From: Terriglobus albidus
Lineage (GTDB): Bacteria > Acidobacteriota > Terriglobia > Terriglobales > Acidobacteriaceae
Direction of reading: 5' to 3'
Length of the DNA: 64,000 nt
Assembly: GCF_008000815.1 (NCBI RefSeq)
Contig: NZ_CP042806.1
Location: 2,790,001 to 2,854,000 of the forward strand
The position numbers were made by a program, and so were the translations under genes. Positions within the stretch are counted from its first letter, which is position 1. Each line of letters opens with the position of its first letter. Under the pieces are notes generated by a model that ran no database searches, was not told the DNA's origin, and saw only the letters and a program-made list of their open reading frames with translations. Below are positions 1-7,833 of the stretch, piece by piece.

Positions 1-65
1 TGTTTGGTCTAAACTCGGAAAAAGCAACTGGTTGCTGGTCAACTTCATCCCACTCCCATACACTC

Positions 66-872
66 ATGCGAATGAACGGAATTAGCCGATTTTTGCTGGC
101 AGGCTCACTTTTTTCCCTGTTGCCGCTCGTGTCCGCTGCGCAACCCGCCATCCACTCCGCTTCCGCTGAGTTTTTGCTGGCTGAGAGCGCGATGCCGGTA
201 CTGCCCGACAGCCCTGGTTTTGTACGTTCTGCTGCGCTGAAGGTTCCTGCAGAGAATGAAAGTACGCTCGACGCGGCAGATGGCGCTCCGGTTGTCAAAA
301 CCAATGTGGCAGAGAAGCATGCCCGTATCATTCAGCCGGGTCAGCAAGCCCAGCCGCTTACGCCCGGTGACAAGTTGATCTTTTCCATCCACAACCAGAC
401 CCGGCCGATGTCCCCCGTAAACTGGGTCGTTTCCGCGGGCTTGAGTCATCTCAGGGATGGACGTCCGCATTATGGAACTGACAGTGGTGCCTTTGGGGAG
501 CGTTTGGGGGCTGCGGCTCTAAAGCAGGGCACGCAGTCAATCCTGGTATTCGGCGTCTTCGCCAGTTTGTTTCACGAAGACCCGCGTTACTACAGGCAGG
601 GTAACAGCCACCCATTCATGAAGCGTGCGGTCTATGCCGCGTCGCGTATCGTCATTACTCGAACCGACTCAGGACAGCCGAGCATCAATTGGGCACGGAT
701 CTGCGGTATGGCCGGCTCCGCCGCCATGACCAATCTCTACTATCCTGAGCGCGATACCGGGTTAAATCCGACCTTGCGAAGCTATGGCGACTCCTTCGTT
801 ACCGGTGCGGCGACGAATGAGCTACGAGAATTTATGGCCGATGCTATCGCCATGATTCGTCGAAAAAGGTAG
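66..872 (+). CDS. Secreted conserved protein, acidobacterial family of unknown function
   Basis: 268 aa. The N-terminus has a basic start and a hydrophobic stretch of about 20 residues ending near Ala-Gln, which looks like a Sec signal peptide. Residues ~30-95 look like a low-complexity linker. The C-terminal ~170 residues contain motifs such as YGTDSGAFGERLGAA, FASLFHEDPRYYRQG and NLYYPERDTGLN. From memory, this pattern (acidic/aromatic HEDPRYY box, late hydrophobic helices) recurs in secreted proteins of Terriglobia with no assigned function. ATG at 66 was chosen; ATG at 72 is equally possible because no clear Shine-Dalgarno is visible. It ends 26 bp before the ABC exporter on the same strand, so the two may be co-transcribed. 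I do not assign a function. Confidence 0.75.
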   Translation: MRMNGISRFLLAGSLFSLLPLVSAAQPAIHSASAEFLLAESAMPVLPDSPGFVRSAALKVPAENESTLDAADGAPVVKTNVAEKHARIIQPGQQAQPLTPGDKLIFSIHNQTRPMSPVNWVVSAGLSHLRDGRPHYGTDSGAFGERLGAAALKQGTQSILVFGVFASLFHEDPRYYRQGNSHPFMKRAVYAASRIVITRTDSGQPSINWARICGMAGSAAMTNLYYPERDTGLNPTLRSYGDSFVTGAATNELREFMADAIAMIRRKR

Positions 873-898
873 AAAATAGGACCGGGCTGGGCACTCAT

Positions 899-2752
899 AT
901 GCCGAACGTCGCATCCGAGACGCGCCGCGAGCTGACCATCCTTGGGCTGCTTTCGCCCTATAAGAAGCAGCTTTGGCTCGGTCTGCTCGCAATCGCCGGT
1001 GAAAGCATCGCCGGCTTGCTCGAGCCGTGGCCTCTGAAGATCGTTCTCGACAATATCTTCAAGGGCAAGGATATGAGTGGCTGGCTCAACCGGTTTGTCC
1101 ATTTCACTGCCGGTCAGTCCACGCAGGGCATGTTGACCTTTGCCTGTGTTGCAGTCCTCGTCATAGCGGTCATGGATGCGGGCTGCAGCTATGCGGAGAA
1201 GTACCTCACTACCAGCGTCGGTCAATGGGTGACGCACGACCTGCGCCGCATGATCTACACCCAGGTACAAAGGCTCTCGCTCTCGTATCACGATCAGCAG
1301 CCGACCGGCGACCTTATCAGCCGCGTCACCAGTGATATCGATGCTATCCAGACGTTTATCGTCTCCGGTCTGCTCGGCATCCTGGTGAACGTCGCCACAC
1401 TGGTGGGCATGATCGGCGTGATGTTTTACATCAACTGGGAGTTCACGCTCATCGCGCTGGCGGTTGTGCCTGTGCTCTTCAGCATCGTCTACACCTATAC
1501 CCGCAAGGTGAAGAAGGCCTCCCGCGAGGTCCGCAAGAAGGAGGGCCGCCTCATCTCCATCGTTGCCGAGGTGGTGAACTCGGTCCGTGTGGTAAAGGCA
1601 TTCTCCCGGGAAGACTACGAGGTCAGACGCTTTGAGGGGGAAAGCCTGGAAACGGTACAGGCGGCGCTCACCGCTCGAACCCTGAAGGCGAGGCTAGTGC
1701 CGATGGTAGACATCATCACCGCGGTAGGGACGTGCGCGGTACTGTGGTTTGGCGCGCGGATGGTTCTGACCGGAGACCTGAGCGCCGGTTCCATGGTCGT
1801 CTTCATCTTCTACCTGGGCAAAATGTACAAGCCCATGCAGGAGATCTCCAAGACAATGGACGCCTATTCCAAGGCCGAGGTCGGGTACGAGCGTGTCCAG
1901 GAGATCCTTACCAGTCATGAGGAGATTCTGGATGTCCCCGGCGCCAAAGTTGCTCCATCGTTTCACGGCGAGATCGATCTGGAGAACATCGACTTCTCCT
2001 ATAACGAACAGAAGAAGATCCTGTGCGGCGTGAACATGCACGTGGAGGCCGGGACGATGGTGGCGCTCGTCGGCCCTACAGGCTCGGGTAAGACAACGAT
2101 CGTCAACCTGATCGCGCGTTTTTATGAGCCGGAACACGGTATCGTGAAGATCGACGGCACCGATATCCGTGACTTCAAGCAGAAGTCGCTGCGCTGCCAG
2201 ATCAGCTTCGTACTGCAGGATACGGTTCTCTTCAGCGGAACGATCTGGGACAACATCGCTTACGGACGGCCCGATGCAACCGAGGCGGAGATCGTGAGTG
2301 CGGCCGAGGCCGCCAACGCCATGGAGTTTATTCAGAAGATGCCGAATAAGTTCAATACCGTTGTCGGTGAACGCGGCATGACGCTCAGCGGAGGCCAACG
2401 GCAGCGTATCGCGATTGCCCGCGCCATCATTCGCAATGCACCCATCCTGATCCTCGACGAGCCGACCTCAGGCCTCGATGCCGCCTCTGAGCATCTGGTC
2501 TTTGACGCGCTCGACCGCTTGATGGAAGGCAAGACCGCCATCGTGATTGCTCACCGGCTCTCGACCATCCGCAAAGCGACTTGTATCTATGTTGTCGACG
2601 ATGGCCGCATCGTCGAATCTGGAACACAGGAAGAGCTTATGGCGCGCGAAGACGGAGTCTTCCGCAAGCTGCACGATATCCAGTTTTCCGAGGAGCCGGA
2701 GAGCGCCGGCCTTTCTCAAGGGACGCCTCAGGGCGTGTCATCAAACTCCTGA
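899..2752 (+). CDS. MsbA-type ABC exporter (fused TMD-NBD half transporter)
   Basis: 617 aa, the normal length for a type IV (MsbA/Sav1866-like) ABC half transporter that acts as a dimer in the inner membrane. Residues ~20-330 hold the six-helix transmembrane domain with the coupling-helix region LSYHDQQPTGDLISRV. The nucleotide-binding domain has Walker A GPTGSGKTT (about residue 392), Q-loop VLQDTVLFSG, signature LSGGQRQR, Walker B ILILDEPTS and switch AHRLST. The substrate cannot be told from sequence; lipid, lipid A precursor or drug export are usual roles. ATG at 899 lies 26 bp after the preceding gene. The last ~25 residues are a Ser/Gly-rich tail. The next gene converges from the opposite strand. 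Confidence 0.93.
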   Translation: MPNVASETRRELTILGLLSPYKKQLWLGLLAIAGESIAGLLEPWPLKIVLDNIFKGKDMSGWLNRFVHFTAGQSTQGMLTFACVAVLVIAVMDAGCSYAEKYLTTSVGQWVTHDLRRMIYTQVQRLSLSYHDQQPTGDLISRVTSDIDAIQTFIVSGLLGILVNVATLVGMIGVMFYINWEFTLIALAVVPVLFSIVYTYTRKVKKASREVRKKEGRLISIVAEVVNSVRVVKAFSREDYEVRRFEGESLETVQAALTARTLKARLVPMVDIITAVGTCAVLWFGARMVLTGDLSAGSMVVFIFYLGKMYKPMQEISKTMDAYSKAEVGYERVQEILTSHEEILDVPGAKVAPSFHGEIDLENIDFSYNEQKKILCGVNMHVEAGTMVALVGPTGSGKTTIVNLIARFYEPEHGIVKIDGTDIRDFKQKSLRCQISFVLQDTVLFSGTIWDNIAYGRPDATEAEIVSAAEAANAMEFIQKMPNKFNTVVGERGMTLSGGQRQRIAIARAIIRNAPILILDEPTSGLDAASEHLVFDALDRLMEGKTAIVIAHRLSTIRKATCIYVVDDGRIVESGTQEELMAREDGVFRKLHDIQFSEEPESAGLSQGTPQGVSSNS

Positions 2753-2782
2753 CCCCAGGAATTTGATGATGCGACTTATGCC

Positions 2783-3841
2783 CTACAGCTCCTTCAACTC
2801 GCGGATACGGCTTTCGACAATCTCCACGTAGGCATCGATCTGATCGGCAGGGAAGTGCCCGGCACGGAAGGCATCCACCAGTTGCTTGTGGCTCAGCCGC
2901 CCTAGCATCTCTCCCATCCAACGCGCATCATTCCGGGGAATCTTGTTGCCAATCCAGTCGAGATGGATGCGCATCGCATATTGTTTGGGATTAGCGGAGC
3001 CAATCAGGAAGTTCGGTTGTTTCGGTGTCGCGAAATCGACGTCGGTGTCGCCGATACGGGTGATGAACTTCGATTCCCGGAAGCTGTCGATATTGCCCTT
3101 GGATCTGGCTTTGGTCCAGCTCAAACCATTGGTGCCGAAGGTTGCGCCGACATCATTGACCAGGAAGATCTGTTTGCCTGATTTCTTGTCGGAATAAACG
3201 GAGTTGTTCTCGTCTTTCAGGTCCCAGTTGTTCATCACCGCCATCATCACCCGCAGACCGTTGAACTCGCGTGTGCCCGTAAAGGGATTATCCCCCCACA
3301 TCCAGATACCGATCTTGTCCTGCCCGCCCGGTTTGCGCGAGAAGCGGGCCTGCCGAATATGGCCCTTCTTCGCCTCATCGTCGCCGCGTGAAAGCTTGAT
3401 GCCGGGGATCTCAGTAGCCTCCAGGACGTAATCGTCGTTGACGTAATAGCCCACCGCCCATAACAGGCGCGACGCCACCACCTCCGGCCGCGCTTCCTCA
3501 CCCAGCTTCACACGCCATTTTTTGTTGCGGGCGTCGCGCACATCGAACTTGGGGTTAGTACCGTCGGTCTCCTCATCCAGAAACGTGAATGGCTCAGCTG
3601 GGGCCTTGTCCTTTCCTCCCTGGCCGCCGTACAGGTCCAGCGACTCGATCTTTCCGGGTTCGTGCCACAGGATTGGTTTGTGGATCGCCGAGGCGGGGAG
3701 CGGAGCGTTCTTCGTCGCCTTAGAAGCTGCCTCCGGCGGATTCGTTTCTGCCGGCGATATTGCAGGCTGCTGTTGTGAAACAGCCATAAAAGAGAGAAGC
3801 GACAGGCTAAGGCTTAGTACAAGGCTGGCAGGGCGAGGCAT
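2783..3841 (-). CDS. Exported protein with kinase-fold-like motifs, function unknown
   Basis: 352 aa. The start has a signal peptide (Arg near the N-terminus, hydrophobic Leu/Ser-rich core, cleavage near Ser-Gln-Gln). Residues ~25-60 are an Ala/Pro/Lys-rich linker. The body shows an ordered set of motifs that resembles HipA/FAM20-like atypical kinases: KWRVKLGEEARPEVVASRL (Lys followed by Glu), then MAVMNNWDLKDENN (an Asp...Asn catalytic-loop pattern), then FLVNDVGATFG (an Asp-x-Gly metal-loop pattern). Calling it a kinase is inference; it could also be a catalytically dead member of that fold. It is convergent with the ABC exporter and divergent from the PLD-like gene, with a ~70-bp shared upstream region. 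Confidence 0.7.
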   Translation of the reverse strand: MPRPASLVLSLSLSLLSFMAVSQQQPAISPAETNPPEAASKATKNAPLPASAIHKPILWHEPGKIESLDLYGGQGGKDKAPAEPFTFLDEETDGTNPKFDVRDARNKKWRVKLGEEARPEVVASRLLWAVGYYVNDDYVLEATEIPGIKLSRGDDEAKKGHIRQARFSRKPGGQDKIGIWMWGDNPFTGTREFNGLRVMMAVMNNWDLKDENNSVYSDKKSGKQIFLVNDVGATFGTNGLSWTKARSKGNIDSFRESKFITRIGDTDVDFATPKQPNFLIGSANPKQYAMRIHLDWIGNKIPRNDARWMGEMLGRLSHKQLVDAFRAGHFPADQIDAYVEIVESRIRELKEL

Positions 3842-3913
3842 GACGATCTCCGAACTAATTGCTTTTGATCTTTAAAGATTGGAAGCAGAATCAGGTGCCT
3901 CCGTTGGTATGGT

Positions 3914-5104
3914 ATGCATAGAAAACATCCAAGCAGTCAGGAAAAGCATCTGTCTTTTGTGAGCACTCAAGTGAAGCTCCTTGTCCAGCCCGACGACGGC
4001 ATCAAGCCTCTCCTCGCCGCCATCAATAAGGCAAAGGAAAGCATCCGAATCCTTATCTTCCGCTTTGACCGGTTTGAGATCCAGAAGGCTCTGGTCGCGG
4101 CCGTCGAACGCGGTGTCACCGTCCAGGCGCTGATCGCCTACACAAATCGCGGGGAAGAGAAGAACCTGCGCAAGCTGGAGATGCAGCTTCTCGAACGAGG
4201 CATCACGGTCAGCCGTACCTCCAACGATCTTGTGCGCTATCACGGCAAGATGATGATCGTTGACGATAAGGAACTCTACCTTTTCGCCTACAACTACACC
4301 CACATGGATATCGATCTAAGCCGGTCGTTCGGCGCCGCCATCAAGACGGCGTCTACGGTGAAAGAAGCGATCGAGCTCTTTGAGGCGGATGCCCATCGCG
4401 TTGCATTCAAGTCAAAGTCAAAGAACTCAGGCCTGGTCATCAGCCCGGTCAACGCCCGCGAGCGGTTGACCGACTTCATTCGCAAGGCGAAGAAGCGACT
4501 CTACATCTACGAGATGAAGATCAGTGACGCTGAGTTTATCCGCCTGCTGCAGAAGAAGATCTCGGAAGGGGTGGAGGTCCGCGTGCTCTCCCGCGCCTCT
4601 TCCAAGAGCGATATCCTCCCCGTCCGGAAGATTGCCATGCGTCTCCATGCCCGGGTCATTCTGCGCGATTCGGAATCCGCCTTTATCGGCAGCCAGAGCC
4701 TGCGCAAGCTCGAGTTGGAAGCCCGGCGAGAGATCGGCGTCATCTTCAAGGACACGAAGGTCGTACACCAGATCGAGCGCGTCTTCATGCGTGACTGGAA
4801 GAAGTCCGAGCCGATCGTTCCGGAAAATGCCATGGAGGCTGCCTTTGACGTTCCGGCGAAGAAGGTCGCCAAAGAGCTGGCCAAGAAGATCTCTGTCAAA
4901 CCGGTGATCGAAAGGGTGCTTGACCGGGTGATGGATATCCGCGAGGATGCTCCGTTTGAGCCGGATGAAGTGGTCCAGACCGTCCGCGACGCTGTCCGGC
5001 AGGAGGTCCACGAGGCCGTGGCGGAGGCTCTGCGTAACCTCGCCCTGGACTGTATCGGAACTGTCCCCGACGATCCAGGCCCCGAAAAGGGAAAAAAAGG
5101 ATAG
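3914..5104 (+). CDS. Phospholipase D-like (HKD) protein
   Basis: 396 aa. Two PLD-type halves are visible. The first has a full HKD motif, HGKMMIVDD at about residue 110, followed by a strand/turn with FAYNYTHMD. The second, at about residue 245, reads HARVILRDSESAFIGSQSL, with Arg in place of the HKD Lys. The last ~100 residues are charged and probably helical, rich in Lys/Glu and Val/Ala, outside the PLD fold. There is no signal peptide, so it is probably cytosolic. PLD-like proteins act as phospholipases, phosphatidyltransferases or nucleases, and the sequence does not decide between them. ATG at 3914 is used; GTG at 3959 is an alternative that would remove 15 residues. A structured repeat starts directly after the stop codon. 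Confidence 0.82.
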   Translation: MHRKHPSSQEKHLSFVSTQVKLLVQPDDGIKPLLAAINKAKESIRILIFRFDRFEIQKALVAAVERGVTVQALIAYTNRGEEKNLRKLEMQLLERGITVSRTSNDLVRYHGKMMIVDDKELYLFAYNYTHMDIDLSRSFGAAIKTASTVKEAIELFEADAHRVAFKSKSKNSGLVISPVNARERLTDFIRKAKKRLYIYEMKISDAEFIRLLQKKISEGVEVRVLSRASSKSDILPVRKIAMRLHARVILRDSESAFIGSQSLRKLELEARREIGVIFKDTKVVHQIERVFMRDWKKSEPIVPENAMEAAFDVPAKKVAKELAKKISVKPVIERVLDRVMDIREDAPFEPDEVVQTVRDAVRQEVHEAVAEALRNLALDCIGTVPDDPGPEKGKKG

Positions 5105-5204
5105 GGCATTTTTCCTGTAGGTGTCGTGCATCTATGGGCTTTTCCGCAATGAAAACGCCGCTGCACGCTCCTTCCGGGATACCCAGCAACAGGGAAAATG
5201 CTCT
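5105..5204 (+). repeat. Structured interspersed repeat, copy 1 of 4
   Basis: 100-bp copy starting the base after the TAG of the PLD-like gene. The ends form an inverted repeat (GCATTTTTCCTGT on the left; ACAGGGAAAATGC on the right). Inside are a CGTGCA/TGCACG pair and an inner hairpin GGCTTTTC/GAAAACGCC around CGCAAT. The other copies are at 6946, 7701 and 31944, all in the same orientation. It contains no plausible gene. A MITE/REP-like element or a 3'-UTR RNA structure are both possible. Confidence 0.85.
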
Positions 5205-5293
5205 AGCCGGTCATAAAGCCGCAAATTTCAGGTAGGCGAATTGGAAAGGCAGAACCCACCTTGTTGCGCTTAAGCGGCTATCCTTAAAGTGGT

Positions 5294-6394
5294 ATGCAGG
5301 TGGAGCCGCTTTTCGGGCAGAATCTGGGCGAATTGACCTCCAGGGTGGGTGGTGACACCCGTCGTGCGCGGCAACTGTGGCGGGCGCTCTACCACGACCG
5401 TATCGCGACACTCGATACGCTTGCAGCTCGTCTGCGGGTGCTGCTGCCTGGCGACACAGCGGTGGGTTTACCTGTCATTGCGCAGACGGCCGTCTCTGTC
5501 GACGGCACGGAACGCTACCTGATGCGCCTGGCGGATGGCGAAACCATTGAAACTGTCTGGATGCCGGAAGGGGAGGCCGACGATTTTGATGGACGCGATC
5601 TTCGCAATCGCGGCCGTCTTGCCGACCAGGGATATCAGCGTGCGACGATCTGTATCTCCAGCCAGGTGGGTTGCGCCGTTAACTGTCAGTTCTGTCTCAC
5701 GGCGAAGCTGGGAGTGAAACGCAATCTCACCGGCGGAGAGATCGCCGGACAGGTAGCAGTCGTGCTCAACCGGCACCAGATTCGTGTCGGTGTTGACCGC
5801 ATCAACCTGGTCCTGATGGGCATGGGCGAGCCCTTCCTGAACTACGACGCCGTGATGAAAGCGATCGGCCTGATCGTGCAGGGAATTGGCATCCCGGAAT
5901 CGCGCATTACCGTATCCACCAGCGGCATTGAGCCGGCGATTCGCCGTTTTGCAGTTGAAGCTATCCGGCCAAATCTCGCTCTCAGTCTGAATGCTCCAAA
6001 CGACGCCGTCCGCGAGCAAGTGATGCCCATCAACCGCAAGTGGAAGATCGCTGAGCTGCTCGAAGCGGTGAAGACGATCCCGCTCGGCAAGCGCGGCTGG
6101 ATCAACGTCGAGTACGTCCTTCTTGGGGGCATCAACGATCAGCCCGAGCACGCCTTGCAGGTGCTGGAGCTGTTGCGAGATGTCCAGGCGAAGGTCAACC
6201 TCATTGTCTGGAACCCTGGCCCGGGAATCGCTTACCGTCAGCCGGAGCCGGCCGATGTCACCCGTTTCCATCGCATTCTCGTCGATAACGGTATGCCGAC
6301 CTTTACCCGCCGCCCCCGCGGCCGCGATATCTATGCTGCCTGCGGGCAGTTGAAGCGGACGCTGGAGGAGCCGGAACTGGTTGCCCTTGGTTGA
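5294..6394 (+). CDS. rlmN: Dual-specificity RNA methyltransferase RlmN (radical SAM)
   Basis: 366 aa, usual RlmN length. The enzyme methylates C2 of adenosine 2503 in 23S rRNA and A37 of some tRNAs. The radical-SAM cluster motif is CAVNCQFC, Cys127, Cys131 and Cys134 (CxxxCxxC). It is followed by the family-typical GEIAGQV, NLVLMGMGEPFLNYD, STSGIEPAIRRF and LALSLNAPND blocks, then YVLLGGIND. The second catalytic Cys is in the C-terminal RGRDIYAACGQLK segment. ATG at 5294 gives a normal N-terminal accessory domain with RQLWRALYHDR. It is preceded by repeat copy 1 and followed by a Spy-like gene, so it is probably transcribed alone. Confidence 0.96.
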   Translation: MQVEPLFGQNLGELTSRVGGDTRRARQLWRALYHDRIATLDTLAARLRVLLPGDTAVGLPVIAQTAVSVDGTERYLMRLADGETIETVWMPEGEADDFDGRDLRNRGRLADQGYQRATICISSQVGCAVNCQFCLTAKLGVKRNLTGGEIAGQVAVVLNRHQIRVGVDRINLVLMGMGEPFLNYDAVMKAIGLIVQGIGIPESRITVSTSGIEPAIRRFAVEAIRPNLALSLNAPNDAVREQVMPINRKWKIAELLEAVKTIPLGKRGWINVEYVLLGGINDQPEHALQVLELLRDVQAKVNLIVWNPGPGIAYRQPEPADVTRFHRILVDNGMPTFTRRPRGRDIYAACGQLKRTLEEPELVALG

Positions 6395-6513
6395 TTCGGG
6401 GGCTGATTTTCGGCTGATTATGGTCTGGATTCCGCAACTATCCGGGGCTGTCTGGCTCTGAGTAGGATGAACGCCGCGTCCCGCCGCGAATTTTTAGAAG
6501 GAGGTCATCTTCC

Positions 6514-6945
6514 ATGAAGACCACCCGGGTTTATCTCGCTATCCTCCTCGCCATTATGGTCGTAACACCAGTCGTGATGGCTGTTGCTGCCCAGCAGCAG
6601 GAAGAGCAGGTCATCAATAAGCAGGTTCCCGGCCCTGAGCCGCCGGCGGATCGTATGCTGGCTCTCTACACCAGGAAGCTGAATCTCACGCCAGACCAGC
6701 AGGCGCAGATGAAGCCGCTTCTGGAAGAGCGGCAGCAGAAGCTGACCGCACTGCGCAACGACAGCTCGGTGCGGGGAAGGCAGCGCCTTCATCAGGTAAA
6801 GCAGATTCGCGATGACGAAGACAAGAAGATCAACACCATCCTGAACGACGACCAGAAGAAGCAATACGCCCAGCTGGAAGAACAGCAGATCGAGCGGATG
6901 CGGCAGCACCGTCAGGGCCAGCGGGCGCTTGACGAGGTGCAGTAG
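6514..6945 (+). CDS. Periplasmic Spy/CpxP-like (LTXXQ) small protein
   Basis: 143 aa. A strong Shine-Dalgarno (AGGAGGT, 6500-6506) precedes the ATG. The N-terminus is a signal peptide of about 28 residues ending near AVAAQQ. The mature part is almost wholly helical, Gln/Glu/Lys/Arg rich, with the family hallmark NLTPDQQAQMKPLLEERQQK and a second half NDDQKKQYAQLEEQQIERM. Spy/CpxP-type proteins are periplasmic ATP-independent chaperones or stress sensors. This family call is by motif only, and general acidobacterial members are uncharacterised. Repeat copy 2 begins at the base after its stop codon. Confidence 0.8.
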   Translation: MKTTRVYLAILLAIMVVTPVVMAVAAQQQEEQVINKQVPGPEPPADRMLALYTRKLNLTPDQQAQMKPLLEERQQKLTALRNDSSVRGRQRLHQVKQIRDDEDKKINTILNDDQKKQYAQLEEQQIERMRQHRQGQRALDEVQ

Positions 6946-7057
6946 CGCATTTCTCCTGTAGGTGTATTGCAGGGCTTGTGCATCTATGGGCGTTTTCCTC
7001 AATGAAAACGCCGCTGCACACTCCTCACGGGATACCCAGCAACAGGAGAAATGCTCT
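6946..7057 (+). repeat. Structured interspersed repeat, copy 2 of 4
   Basis: 112-bp copy directly after the stop of the Spy-like gene. The outer arms GCATTTCTCCTGT and ACAGGAGAAATGC pair perfectly. The middle arms TGTGCA/TGCACA and the inner hairpin GGCGTTTTC/GAAAACGCC around CTCAAT also pair perfectly. Relative to copy 1, both partners of the outer and middle stems have changed, so pairing is conserved rather than sequence. Confidence 0.87.
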
Positions 7058-7162
7058 AGTCCAGCGTTTACCGTTCCGGTACACCGTTCCTGTGGATCGC
7101 TGTTTCCGCATCTAACGGAACGTACTCTTGTACGAATACCTCCCCGGAGGATGGGATACGTG

Positions 7163-7678
7163 ATGAAGCCCCGTCTGCTTGTATTTGCAGCTCTTGTTTT
7201 AACTTTTTTCGTTTCTGGAAAGTCATCGCACGCGCAGGCGGTGTACGTCGAAGGAACAGCATCCCGCATCAGCAATTCTGCGAGTGATAACTGGGTCTTT
7301 GGGCCGACAGTTGGCGTTTACTTCGATCATGGCGGCGCTCTTCCGGCTCACATCGGTTTGGATGCGCGCGGCCAGTTTCTTTCCAAAGGTTCGACCAGTG
7401 TTAAGAACTTCATGATCGGGCCGCGGATCTCGTTCGTTCCACACGTCGTGCCCTTCAAGATCTATGGTCAGGCGGAGATTGGGTTTACCAATTACTCGGT
7501 CAACTCTGCCCAGATCGATCACACCGGTTTTGGGTATCAGCTCGACGCCGGGCTGGAGACAACCCTGCTTCCACACATTGACTGGCGTGTGATCGAGTTC
7601 GGGTATCAGAACCTTTCCACCGGTTCGACCACCTACCATCCGGTCAACCTCAGCACCGGCCTGGTATTGCGTTTTTAG
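7163..7678 (+). CDS. Small outer-membrane beta-barrel protein
   Basis: 171 aa from ATG 7163. An ATG at 7151 in the same frame abuts the GGAGG box (7146-7150), leaving no spacing, so 7163 is preferred. The signal peptide has a hydrophobic core and ends at SHAQA. The mature chain alternates polar and hydrophobic residues with Gly/aromatic turns (YVEGTASRIS, GPTVGVYFDH, FKIYGQAEIGF, VIEFGYQNLS) and ends in Val-Leu-Arg-Phe, a C-terminal aromatic typical of outer-membrane barrels. The size fits an eight-stranded barrel. The function is not known. It is bracketed by repeat copies 2 and 3. Confidence 0.78.
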   Translation: MKPRLLVFAALVLTFFVSGKSSHAQAVYVEGTASRISNSASDNWVFGPTVGVYFDHGGALPAHIGLDARGQFLSKGSTSVKNFMIGPRISFVPHVVPFKIYGQAEIGFTNYSVNSAQIDHTGFGYQLDAGLETTLLPHIDWRVIEFGYQNLSTGSTTYHPVNLSTGLVLRF

Positions 7679-7700
7679 GGCTGTTGGGGCCGTCTTCGCT

Positions 7701-7815
7701 AGAGCGCTTTCCCTGAGGGTGCCGTGTAGGGCTTCCGCATCCTATGGGCGTTTTCCGCGATGAAAACGCCGCTGTACGCCCCGTCCGGGATACCCAGCAA
7801 CAGGGGAAACACTCT
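7701..7815 (+). repeat. Structured interspersed repeat, copy 3 of 4
   Basis: 115-bp copy 22 bp after the stop of the barrel gene and ending 18 bp before the CysJ-like start codon. Its ends read AGAGCGCTTTCCCTG and CAGGGGAAACACTCT. The inner hairpin GGCGTTTTC/GAAAACGCC around CGCGAT is intact; the middle stem is weaker than in copies 1 and 2. The element would lie in the leader of the downstream gene if transcription reads through. Confidence 0.85.
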
Positions 7816-7833
7816 AAAATAAAAGACGGACCC

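Noticed and set aside
5105-7815. Repeat elements considered as CRISPR array units
   Set aside because: Only four copies, far apart, containing nested palindromes; no regular spacers and no cas genes nearby.
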